A stretch of DNA of 5,914 nucleotides. Origin: Planctomycetaceae bacterium (GTDB taxonomy: Bacteria > Planctomycetota > Planctomycetia > Pirellulales > Pirellulaceae). Within the stretch, counting starts at the first letter, position 1, and each line of letters begins with the position of its first letter. The notes beneath the pieces are model-generated. The model was given only the letters and a program-made list of their open reading frames with translations, had not been told where the DNA came from and ran no database searches. Shown here piece by piece: positions 1 through 5,914 of the stretch. The position numbers were made by a program, and so were the translations under genes. Location of the stretch: contig DNWZ01000250.1 of the NCBI GenBank assembly GCA_003506095.1, positions 1-5,914 on the forward strand, read 5' to 3'.

Positions 1-143
1 TTTCGTCGCAACCGCTCGCAATGTCCACGCACCGCGACGCACTAGAAATGTTAGCAAATGGTGAGCAAGTTTTTGACGGTCCATCGGTTCCCGTGGCTGC
101 CAAAACCTCGCAGACCGATGTCATGTCCGCAGTGCTGGCGATC
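1..143. other. Left flank of unknown identity, joined to truncated hsdR
   Basis: This stretch lies beyond the point where HsdR homology stops. None of its three minus-strand frames continues the HsdR family pattern expected after the GQRPIIF-SN segment. Two frames are open across it. The plus-strand frame has an ATG at 21 and reads as plausible helices (for example MSTHRDALEMLANGEQVF), so it could be the end of a plus-strand gene entering from the left. A minus-strand frame is also open to the edge. I do not recognise either product. It may be the neighbouring gene or the end of a mobile element that truncated hsdR. The plus frame stays open beyond 143 only as antisense to hsdR, so that part is probably not real. 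Confidence 0.3.
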
Positions 144-1106
144 GTTACTGCAAAAGATGATTGGACGCTGGCCATACATCGCCTCCAGGCAATCGGCGTA
201 CAGCTTCGCCTGCTGCTCACCATCTATGGGACTGCGCTTCGTTCGCTTCGCCTCGACCACGGCCAGCGGCTTGCCATCATCGCCCCACAGGACGTAGTCG
301 ACAAAGCCTTGCCCCGCATCGTCGCCTTTCGCTCCGCGAAAGTTGCTCTGAAGATGAACACTACTTTCGCGGAGCGAAAGGCGACTATTCGGCATTCCGG
401 TCACCGGGAACTCGCGGTCACGCTTTTGATTCAGCGGCCAAACGGCCTCTTTCAACAACAACTCGATGTAGTAATCACGAGTCTCGGCCTCGTTGTAATT
501 GTGATCATCCGGTAACCTCGCAGCCGCTTGCTTGGCCTCGGCAACTTCTTCGCGCAACCGCTTGATTTCGGCGTCCAGGTTCTCCTTGTCGGCCAGAACG
601 ATCGACAGCTTTTCGTCCTTTTCAGCAAGTTGTCCTTCGAGTCGCTTAAGCTGGTCGAGCGTTTGCCTCGGGATCGTGGTCCTTGGCAGAGCGGCTTCAT
701 CGAACACCAACTCTGCATCCGGCTTTTGGCCCCGCGCGTACAGGCGAGCGAACCTGTAACAGAAGTGGAACAGTTCCTTGACCGCTTGCACCGAATCCGA
801 TTGTGGGATGTCGCGACCCGAGTGAACCGCACGATTGCCCAGCGTCACAATCACCTTGGCCTTGCTGAAAACCGCCTCACCCGCCGTGTGTTTGAACGTA
901 GGTTCGTGGATCAGCGCCGAGATGTTATCCTGGTAAGGCAGCTTCAGCGCTCGATCGAACTTGTACGCCCAAGCCACCGCCAATTCCAAAGCCCGCCGAG
1001 CGTAGAAGCAAGACGTCCGTGGATCAGGGATCGCCGTCGCCTCGGCTTTCGTCGCCGATTCGTAAATGTCCCTCCACTCGTTCGCCAGGAACTGAAAATG
1101 GGACAT
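51..1106 (-). pseudogene. hsdR: Truncated type I restriction enzyme subunit HsdR (DUF4145 + HSDR_N start)
   Basis: HsdR is the ATP-dependent translocase and endonuclease subunit of type I restriction systems. I chose ATG at 1106 (MSHFQFLANEW), preceded by AAGG six bases upstream; the longer frame from 1187 adds an unlikely proline- and arginine-rich leader. Residues about 20-125 match the DUF4145 domain found at the N-terminus of this HsdR subfamily (RRALELAVAW, then LGNRAVHSG). Residues about 147-197 form a charged coiled coil. The HSDR_N nuclease domain starts at about 205 (NEAETRDYYIELLLKEAVWP), and the PD-(D/E)xK residues appear as D270 and E285-A-K287. Residues 241-262 are encoded by an inserted palindrome. 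Family resemblance ends at S320-N321 (144-149), followed by 30 unrelated residues and a stop at 51. Intact relatives are around 1000 residues, so all helicase domains are missing and it cannot restrict. It is divergent from the ImmA/IrrE gene, with 141 bp between. Confidence 0.88.
321..386. repeat. 66-bp palindromic element inserted in frame within hsdR
   Basis: Bases 321-343 and 363-385 are a perfect 23-bp inverted repeat around a 19-base loop. With the adjacent base 386 the unit is 66 bp, exactly 22 codons. In the hsdR frame it encodes residues 241-262 (core LSLRES ... FRGAKGD), sitting between the family-typical TGMPN and AGQGFVDYV, which are normally nearly adjacent. Removing it restores the usual HsdR text. 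Because the arms are self-complementary and phased, the plus strand in the corresponding frame also gives LSLRES ... FRGAKGD. Four of the six frames have no stop. These properties resemble protein-coding palindromic elements such as the Rickettsia RPE families, but I cannot name the family. No second copy is visible in this window. Confidence 0.85.
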
Positions 1107-1247
1107 CTTTTGCCTTGGGTGCAAGTGCGGAAATTGACTGGTTGGCGGTTTAGATCTCAGGAAATGCGGTGAAATCGAGCGATGCATCCCCGCCCCAGAT
1201 TCCGATCAAGTAGCATAGAATACATCAATAACGGTTGGAACTTGGCA

Positions 1248-2411
1248 ATGGTGGCAAAAATCCCTGTAAATCCTGAACTACTTCGCTGGGCGGTTGACCG
1301 CTCCGGTCTGTCGTTCAGCGATTTCAAGGAACCTGTCCAAGCATGGATCAGCGGCGACGCTCAGCCCACCGTCCGCAAGCTAGAGGGTTTTGCTCGCAAA
1401 GCCATGGTCCCGTTTGGTTATCTATTCCTCGCAAGCCCGCCACAGGAATCGATTGGCGTTCCTGACTTTCGAACGTTTCGCGATGAAAAACGGCGAACCT
1501 TTAGCCCCAACCTACGCGACACGATCACCGACATTCAACGTCGCCAAGCATGGATGCGAGACTACCTGATCGACGCAGGCGACGAACCTTTACCGTTTGT
1601 GGGAACGCTCAACTCCGGTCAACCGACCAAGCAAGCCGCAGAGACCATTCGGCGGCAATTGCGTCTGTCCGCCGATTGGCAAACAAAGCAGAGCACTTGG
1701 GAGGCAGCATTGACGGAACTTCGCCTGGCCATGGAGGCAGTGGGCGTCTTTGTCTCCATGACCAATCAAGTCGGCCTGAATACGCGGCGACCGTTGAATC
1801 AAGAAGAGTTTCGTGGCTTCGTCTTAATCGACGAGTATGCACCCTGGGTTTTCGTCAATACCAACGATACCAAGTCGGCGCAGATGTTTACGCTGGCACA
1901 CGAAATGGTTCATGTCTGGGTTGGCGAGCCCGGCTTGTTCAATCTGGAAAAGCTGGAAGTCCACTCCAGCAACGTCGAACAATTCTGCAATCGGGTTGCG
2001 GCGGAGTTTCTGGTTCCCGCGGACAGTTTCACAAAAGCCTGGGCAAGAACCGGCACCGTCGAAGAGCGATGCACTCAGATCGCAAGAACATTCAAGGTCA
2101 GCCCGCTGGTCGCGGGACGTCGCGCTTTGGAACTCGATATGATCAGTTCGCGGGCTTTCTTCCAATTCTATCAGGAGCAGATGGAGAATTGGCGCGTTCT
2201 TAAGGACCAGAAAAAAGGCAATTCGATTCCCGTTTTTTGGCAGCAGCAACGCTTACGGTTGGGTGATCGATTTGGATACGCAGTCGCTCAAGCTTATGCG
2301 GAGAGAAAGCTGTTGCCATCAGAGGCTCTCGACTTGACCGGATTCAAGCGTGATACCTTTGCAAAGTATGCGAACAACATGCTGCGACGCATGCGTGAGG
2401 CTAGCCAGTGA
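1248..2411 (+). CDS. ImmA/IrrE family zinc metallopeptidase, probable antitoxin or regulator partner
   Basis: This 387-residue protein matches the ImmA/IrrE (COG2856) family, zinc proteases that in known cases cleave a repressor (ImmA of ICEBs1, IrrE of Deinococcus). The gluzincin motif is H218-E-M-V-H222 in a typical LAHEMVHVW context, and a downstream helix E245-QFCNRVAAEFLVP has the spacing and sequence of the family's NxxAxxxLxP segment carrying the third zinc ligand. Residues about 5-60 (NPELLRWAVDRSGLSFSDF, ending in PFGYLFLASPP) are the degenerate helix-turn-helix-like N-terminus common in these proteins. I chose ATG 1248 (MVAKIPVNPELL) because the frame upstream to 1182 shows no family similarity; TTGGA at 1235-1239 is a weak ribosome site. 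The length is normal for the family, with no lesions. Its stop overlaps the next gene by 4 bp. The substrate is unknown; the protein could act as antitoxin, repressor-protease or both. Confidence 0.88.
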   Translation: MVAKIPVNPELLRWAVDRSGLSFSDFKEPVQAWISGDAQPTVRKLEGFARKAMVPFGYLFLASPPQESIGVPDFRTFRDEKRRTFSPNLRDTITDIQRRQAWMRDYLIDAGDEPLPFVGTLNSGQPTKQAAETIRRQLRLSADWQTKQSTWEAALTELRLAMEAVGVFVSMTNQVGLNTRRPLNQEEFRGFVLIDEYAPWVFVNTNDTKSAQMFTLAHEMVHVWVGEPGLFNLEKLEVHSSNVEQFCNRVAAEFLVPADSFTKAWARTGTVEERCTQIARTFKVSPLVAGRRALELDMISSRAFFQFYQEQMENWRVLKDQKKGNSIPVFWQQQRLRLGDRFGYAVAQAYAERKLLPSEALDLTGFKRDTFAKYANNMLRRMREASQ

Positions 2412-2914
2412 CGAAGTACCTGATCGATACCAACAGCCTTATTGACGCCAAAGATTCTTTCTACGCATTCGATATCTGCCCAGGCTTCTGGAACGCTTTG
2501 ATGCGCCATCATGCAAGCGGCGAGTTATTCTCGATTGATCGAGTGCGTGACGAGATAGTGGACGGGAACGATCGTCTGGTGAGTTGGGCAAGGAAAATGC
2601 CCAAAGGATTCTTTGTGGGGAGCAACACGACGGATATTGTCCAGCGGTTTTCGGAAATCATTCAATGGGTCCAAGCCAATTTCCAACGGCAGAGCGCCGT
2701 CAGTTCGTTTGCGGCAAAGGCTGATGGATGGTTGATCGCAACCGCAAAAGTCGAAGGATACACGATTGTCTGCGAAGAGCAATTCAATCCGTTATCGCAG
2801 AAACGGGTCCCCAATCCAAATGTTTGTGTGCAGTTTGGCGTACCGTACTGCAATGTGTTCGAGTTGCTGGGGAAATTGAAAGTAAAGTTTGGCTTGAAGA
2901 AACTGAAAGCATGA
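2408..2914 (+). CDS. DUF4411 family PIN-like protein, probable toxin of the pair
   Basis: This 168-residue protein resembles DUF4411, a PIN-domain-like family that is commonly encoded next to ImmA/IrrE proteins. It begins YLIDTNSLID with acidic D7, and further conserved acids follow at E49 (VRDEIV), D106 (KADGWLIATA) and E123-E124 (IVCEEQF). This is the spacing of the metal-binding acidic cluster of PIN ribonucleases. By analogy it may be an RNase toxin; that activity is inference. The start is GTG at 2408, which overlaps the stop of the upstream gene (GTGA). GAGG at 2397-2400, seven bases before it, supports this start and translational coupling. No frameshift or truncation is visible. The gene converges on the hsdS remnant. 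Confidence 0.85.
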   Translation: MTKYLIDTNSLIDAKDSFYAFDICPGFWNALMRHHASGELFSIDRVRDEIVDGNDRLVSWARKMPKGFFVGSNTTDIVQRFSEIIQWVQANFQRQSAVSSFAAKADGWLIATAKVEGYTIVCEEQFNPLSQKRVPNPNVCVQFGVPYCNVFELLGKLKVKFGLKKLKA

Positions 2915-2944
2915 TTTTGATGTAGTGAGCAGTGGGCCCTACGA

Positions 2945-2973
2945 GGCAATGGGACTCAAGCTTGCTCATTGCC
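2945..2973. other. Hairpin between convergent genes, weak terminator candidate
   Basis: Bases 2945-2951 (ggcaatg) pair perfectly with 2967-2973 (cattgcc), and the loop contains the 8-bp palindrome caagcttg at 2957-2964. It lies between the convergent ends of the DUF4411 gene (stop at 2914) and the hsdS remnant (canonical stop at 3001). No T-run follows on either strand, so intrinsic termination is uncertain. Confidence 0.2.
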
Positions 2974-3000
2974 CGATCTCTAGGTGTGGGTACGCCACTA

Positions 3001-3718
3001 TCATAGTTCCCCTCGAAACGCTCGGTGTTGGAGGGAGGCAAAGAGTTGGTCGCTTTGCGAAATCGCATGTTTTTTGCACAGATCGATGTTTCGATACCGC
3101 TGCCATTCGCTCTTCGTAACCCGCCTGCAGTTTAGTTGGTGGTAACATACATTTTAGATTCTTCAGATCCTTGAGATAGATTGCTTGTTGCGCTGATGAT
3201 CCCGCTGTTTTGAAGAGCGATTCCCGCGTACTTCCAAAACGAAAGTAAGTGCTCAGGAAATCCGGATTGATTACCGAGCGATTCAACTTTATCAAAATCA
3301 CCGACCCCATCAAGCAAAAAGCGTTGTCAGTAGCCTTAACACACTGACGACCGATAGTATCTCCTCTACTCACCAGAAGTACGTCTCCCGATACAGGGTC
3401 GCACTTCCTACGAAATCGTTCACCGTCGTTCTGATCGAATTTTTTCGCGTTCGCAAAGTTGATTCCGGATTCGAACACATCACCAGCCATGATAATATCC
3501 ATACCACGCTCGGAAAACTTTGGATTCAGGTGTTCGCCGTCCGTGATTTTGCTCGCAACATCTTCGAGCTTTTGAGTCTGCCATCCCTTTGGATTACTAA
3601 CCGGATCGCCGAACATGTCGAGGAAGATAGATTGGGCGAGTTCGTCGAAGGGGGCGAGGGCGGCGCGACGCTTGACCCGCAACGCCTCCGCCCGATCCAA
3701 TATCTCCGCGATCCACTT
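3001..3718 (-). pseudogene. hsdS: HsdS specificity subunit, C-terminal half, frameshifted
   Basis: HsdS recognises the DNA target of a type I restriction-modification complex through two target recognition domains (TRDs) separated by conserved helical spacers. The remnant begins inside the central spacer at IAEILDRAEALRVKRRAAL (from about 3712), continues with FLDMFGDP (3602-3625), and contains one complete-looking TRD (about 3600-3150) followed by the LPPTKLQ spacer start (3125-3145). The N-terminal TRD is absent. In the main frame the family text stops after about 3076 and runs to an irrelevant stop at 2966. One base off, the minus strand reads SDQLFASLQHRAFRGEL then TGA at 3001-3003, the classic HsdS C-terminus. 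Removing one A from the six-A run (T run 3070-3075 on the plus strand) rejoins the frames. The upstream part of the open frame (3719-4081) is the wrong frame across neighbouring fragments and is not HsdS. Confidence 0.88.
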
Positions 3719-3782
3719 CCTTGTAGCGGTTGATCGATAGGCCATATCCTTGCTCGACGATATCCGACTTGGGCACGCAATG
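3714..3782 (-). pseudogene. hsdM: HsdM methyltransferase, C-terminal scrap
   Basis: About 23 residues (HCVPKSDIVEQGYGLSINRY then KEV) match the well-conserved C-terminal motif of type I modification methylases, in which a Y-DLS-NRYKE segment precedes the C-terminal tail. All of the SAM-binding and NPPF catalytic regions are missing. Upstream it is joined in frame to the AlbA_2 fragment; downstream it runs out of frame into hsdS at about 3714-3720. It is recognised only by motif. Fused to nothing functional, it is a deletion scar, but it shows that a complete hsdM-hsdS operon once stood here. Confidence 0.7.
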
Positions 3783-3794
3783 TCTCGGCGCGGC

Positions 3795-4121
3795 GCGAAT
3801 GACTTTGCGTCCCAGTCTGCCAAAACCAGACAGCCGTTTGGCAAACAGGATCGCTCCCAGGTGGGTAATGTCGTATCGTCCGTCGGGTTGAGCGACAATG
3901 ATCTGTTCATCACACAACCGAGCAAGAATACCTGTTGGATCGGTCGGCAACGCAGTGCCAAGCTTGTCAAAGCAGACCGTAAAATCCAGCAGTTGCAGAA
4001 CACGAGAGCCATCGCCATCTTGCGGGGCGAGGCCTGCCTCAAATTTGGTTGTGTCGAAAGCGGCCCAAAGCTTTCTAGCATGCTCTGGGTAATCTTTCAG
4101 CTTCCTTTGCGAGCATCCATT
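3795..4121 (-). pseudogene. AlbA_2/Schlafen-type ATP-binding protein, internal fragment
   Basis: About 109 residues resemble the middle and C-terminal part of the AlbA_2 (Schlafen AlbA) ATP-binding proteins often encoded beside type I restriction genes. Visible segments are RKLKDYPEHARKLWAAFD (from about 4106), VLQLLDF, PTDPTGILARLCDEQIIV, and YDITHLGAILFAKRL followed by LGRKVIR, which correspond to the family's typical W-xFD, LLD, L-DE-I and DITNLGAILFAK positions. The frame is closed just upstream by TAG at 4125-4127, so the N-terminal AlbA domain is missing. After VIRA (about 3795) the frame passes directly into HsdM text. The exact role of such proteins in restriction loci is unsettled. 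Fragment and family are assigned by pattern, not by a search. Confidence 0.65.
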
Positions 4122-4268
4122 GGACTAAATCGTGTTCCAACTACATCCAACGTAACGTCTTGATGCAAAGGTTGTTGGCGCCATTGCATAAAACCGGGAC
4201 TCCTCCAAAGACAAAATAATGGATAGTACCGTTGAGCCCCATCCCCACAGAGTTATTGGCACACGCTT
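4122..4268. other. Intergenic stretch without recognisable gene
   Basis: This lies between the broken AlbA_2 fragment and the stop codon of the autotransporter gene. A minus-strand ATG-started frame of 30 codons (4189 to stop 4097-4099; DVTLDVVGTRFSPMDARKGS at its end) exists but matches nothing I know and overlaps the AlbA_2 fragment in another frame. A 6-bp inverted repeat, atgcaa (4163-4168) with ttgcat (4184-4189), is too weak to call a terminator. Confidence 0.4.
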
Positions 4269-5914
4269 TTACCACCTAACTTCCAACCCCGCAGCGCCAG
4301 TGTGGAGTGACTGTGTGCTGTTGACTTGACCCTGATAAGCAAATATCGCGGTTGCATAGTTAAACATTGCCCATTGCAGGTTGCCACCGATGACAGCCCA
4401 GTCACGTCCAAGGTCGACGCCTTGTACCTCAAAGCTTCTGGTTTCGTCAATAAATCTTGCTTCGAATCGCTCGTTCGTATCCAGATACTCGTGCATCCAC
4501 CCCAATCGCAATTTTGTTGTCGCCAATCCTAATCCGGTCGGACCAGAACTTTGGATCGACAGGCCAAGAACACTGCGGAGCGAATCTGTAGAAAGTGATT
4601 GGCCAACCAGATTTACCGAGTCGGCGCCGGTTTCTCGGATACTGCCCTGGTCAACCGTGACATACTGAATCGACGAGTGGGGCACCCATGTTATCGATCC
4701 TGTCGGAAGCATCAGCCCGCTTTCGAAATAACCGAAGGCCTGCTGGCCGTCAAAACTGCTGCTTGCGGTTCGATCAATCAGGCCACCGGCAAGTGAGATC
4801 TCGCGGTTGACGTCGTACTGCTGATAGCCGGCCCCACCGATCCCAAGTCCATAGGCATAATCGCCGGTGTATTGGACGTTTCCACCTAACTGGTAACTGT
4901 CGACCTCGGCCTGTTGCGCAAGCCCACTCGTTTTGACGCGAGACCACGAAAGATTGGTAAACACACCGAGTTCTAAACCACTTTCGAATCCGCGTTGCAG
5001 AGCAATCTCCGTCCCGCCCAAGCTATAGGTGTATCCCTTCGTACCGCAGTCGTCCTGATCTGTGTCCCCACCTATTCCGTATCCTCGAATCCATGCACGT
5101 GACCCTTCTTTAGATTGACGATGAAGGGTATCGAGCACCAATTGGTCACGCAACATTGCTATGCTGAAGCTCGTGTGTTGCAATTGGCTACTGACGAGTG
5201 TTGGGTAAATCTGACCGCCGAGTTGATCTAGCCCCATCTGAACCTGCGAGGTATTGGATTTCCGCAAAGCGTCGATGACTTCGTTTAAATCACCGATCGC
5301 GGTTGGCTTGAAGAAATCAAGGTATGCGCCAACGCTCGCTTGATTGCAACTGGTCGCAATTTGTTCGAACGATGCATTCACGTCATTCAAACGAAAACTA
5401 ACGCTATTCACGTTGTAAAACATTGATAAGGAAAAGAAAGGCAAGTCGTCGATGACATTGTCAAAGGTTCCAGTTATCGTTCCTGTTGCGTTTAAGAATG
5501 TGTAGGTTGCACCATCGACATAGTTAGCGGGTATGGTTTTAACTTCGAGCGTAGCACCGCTGATGGTGACGTCCCCGTTCACCGTATAGAGGTCATTATT
5601 GACTCCAGGCACAGTTCCTCCGGCATTGATATCGACTTGCATGGTTCCGCCATTGATAGTCAAGTTATCGCCGAAACTGAGCGTTGCAATTTCGGTCATG
5701 CCCGTCCCGGCATTGATGGTTCCCCCAATAGTTGTTACGCCGTTAATGGTACCTGAGCCACTCAGCCTGCCACCCGTTTGAACCGTCGTGTCGCCGGCGA
5801 CCTCTCCATTGATTATGAAAATCTTTGTATCACCTACAACAATGTCACCGGTGAGCGTACCACCGTCATCAATCGTGACGTTGCCACCGAGCGTCCCACT
5901 GGCATCAAGAGTTA
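4269..5914 (-). CDS. Autotransporter beta-domain protein, 5' end outside window
   Basis: The frame is open from the right edge to TAA at 4269-4271, giving 547 visible residues. The first ~180 visible residues (edge to about 5370) are glycine-, threonine- and valine-rich short strands of the autotransporter-associated beta-strand repeat type (GGRLSGSGTINGVTTIGGTI; later TYTFLNATGTITGTFDNV), expected to form a beta-helical passenger. A helical linker follows (about 5370-5100; NEVIDALRKS, QVQMGLDQLGGQIYPT, the typical pre-barrel segment). The last ~277 residues (about 5099-4272), starting SRAWIRGYGIGG, alternate polar and aromatic strands and fit a 12-strand autotransporter barrel inserted in the outer membrane. 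The chain ends GLEVRW, a terminal aromatic residue as required for barrel assembly, here W rather than the commoner F. An internal ATG at 5699 is not the true start. The passenger's function is unknown; adhesion or surface display are family-level guesses. Confidence 0.88.
   Translation of the reverse strand, partial: TLDASGTLGGNVTIDDGGTLTGDIVVGDTKIFIINGEVAGDTTVQTGGRLSGSGTINGVTTIGGTINAGTGMTEIATLSFGDNLTINGGTMQVDINAGGTVPGVNNDLYTVNGDVTISGATLEVKTIPANYVDGATYTFLNATGTITGTFDNVIDDLPFFSLSMFYNVNSVSFRLNDVNASFEQIATSCNQASVGAYLDFFKPTAIGDLNEVIDALRKSNTSQVQMGLDQLGGQIYPTLVSSQLQHTSFSIAMLRDQLVLDTLHRQSKEGSRAWIRGYGIGGDTDQDDCGTKGYTYSLGGTEIALQRGFESGLELGVFTNLSWSRVKTSGLAQQAEVDSYQLGGNVQYTGDYAYGLGIGGAGYQQYDVNREISLAGGLIDRTASSSFDGQQAFGYFESGLMLPTGSITWVPHSSIQYVTVDQGSIRETGADSVNLVGQSLSTDSLRSVLGLSIQSSGPTGLGLATTKLRLGWMHEYLDTNERFEARFIDETRSFEVQGVDLGRDWAVIGGNLQWAMFNYATAIFAYQGQVNSTQSLHTGAAGLEVRW

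Noticed and set aside
21..515. Plus-strand 164-codon open frame
   Set aside because: From about 144 it is the antisense of hsdR, whose domains are clear on the other strand. Only its first part, in the unidentified flank, could be genuine.
528..1172. Long plus-strand open frame opposite hsdR
   Set aside because: It mirrors the coiled-coil and DUF4145 region of hsdR, has an arginine-rich composition and no recognisable domain.
1134..1221. Possible promoter elements (TTGACT at 1134, TAGAAT at 1216) for the ImmA/IrrE gene
   Set aside because: No pair of boxes has acceptable spacing. The divergent 141-bp gap must contain promoters, but I cannot place them.
3818..3843. Inverted repeat tgccaaa ... 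tttggca
   Set aside because: Only 7 bp within the AlbA_2 remnant, with no further context; likely chance.
3719..4081. N-terminal 121 residues of the open frame leading into HsdS
   Set aside because: Composition is unlike HsdS, and the same bases in another frame encode AlbA_2 and HsdM motifs. It is a frame accident upstream of the deletion junction, not a first target recognition domain.
3750..4163. Plus-strand open frame of 137 codons
   Set aside because: It is antisense to the AlbA_2 fragment, which has family motifs on the minus strand.
4097..4189. 30-codon minus-strand frame as a small gene
   Set aside because: No convincing ribosome site, no known similarity, and its end overlaps the AlbA_2 fragment in a different frame.

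Overview
The window looks like chromosomal DNA of a Planctomycete, probably of the Pirellulaceae (Rhodopirellula-like). The grounds are moderate GC, loosely packed genes, an autotransporter with a planctomycete-style beta-strand passenger, and a compact palindrome inserted in frame in a gene. This assignment is inference from style, not from a marker gene.

Layout. Positions 1-143 are left flank of unknown identity. Positions 144-1106 (minus) hold the N-terminal third of a type I restriction subunit HsdR: a DUF4145-like helical domain, a coiled coil and the start of the HSDR_N nuclease domain. It is cut off abruptly and interrupted by a 66-bp in-frame palindromic insertion (321-386). Positions 1248-2914 (plus) hold an apparently intact two-gene operon: an ImmA/IrrE-family metallopeptidase (HEMVH) followed, with a 4-bp overlap, by a DUF4411 PIN-like protein. 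This gene pair resembles a toxin-antitoxin module. Positions 3001-4121 (minus) are a string of three broken genes from one type I restriction locus: an AlbA_2/Schlafen-type ATP-binding protein fragment, about 23 residues of HsdM C-terminus, and the second half of HsdS. The HsdS part still ends in the canonical FASLQHRAFRGEL but through a frameshift. Positions 4122-4268 hold nothing recognisable. From 4269 to the right edge (minus) runs the C-terminal part of a type V autotransporter: beta-helical passenger plus a complete outer-membrane barrel domain.

Interpretation. The window appears to cross a decayed type I restriction-modification island. The ancestral minus-strand order was probably albA_2-hsdM-hsdS-(ImmA/DUF4411 pair, opposite strand)-hsdR. 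The modification, specificity and restriction genes have each been destroyed by deletion, truncation or frameshift, while the embedded ImmA/IrrE-DUF4411 pair has kept its full length, catalytic residues and translational coupling. That contrast is what one would expect if the pair is selected on its own, for example as an addiction module. The most unusual piece of DNA is the 23-bp perfect inverted repeat inside hsdR, which can be read through in four of six frames and looks like a protein-coding palindromic mobile element.
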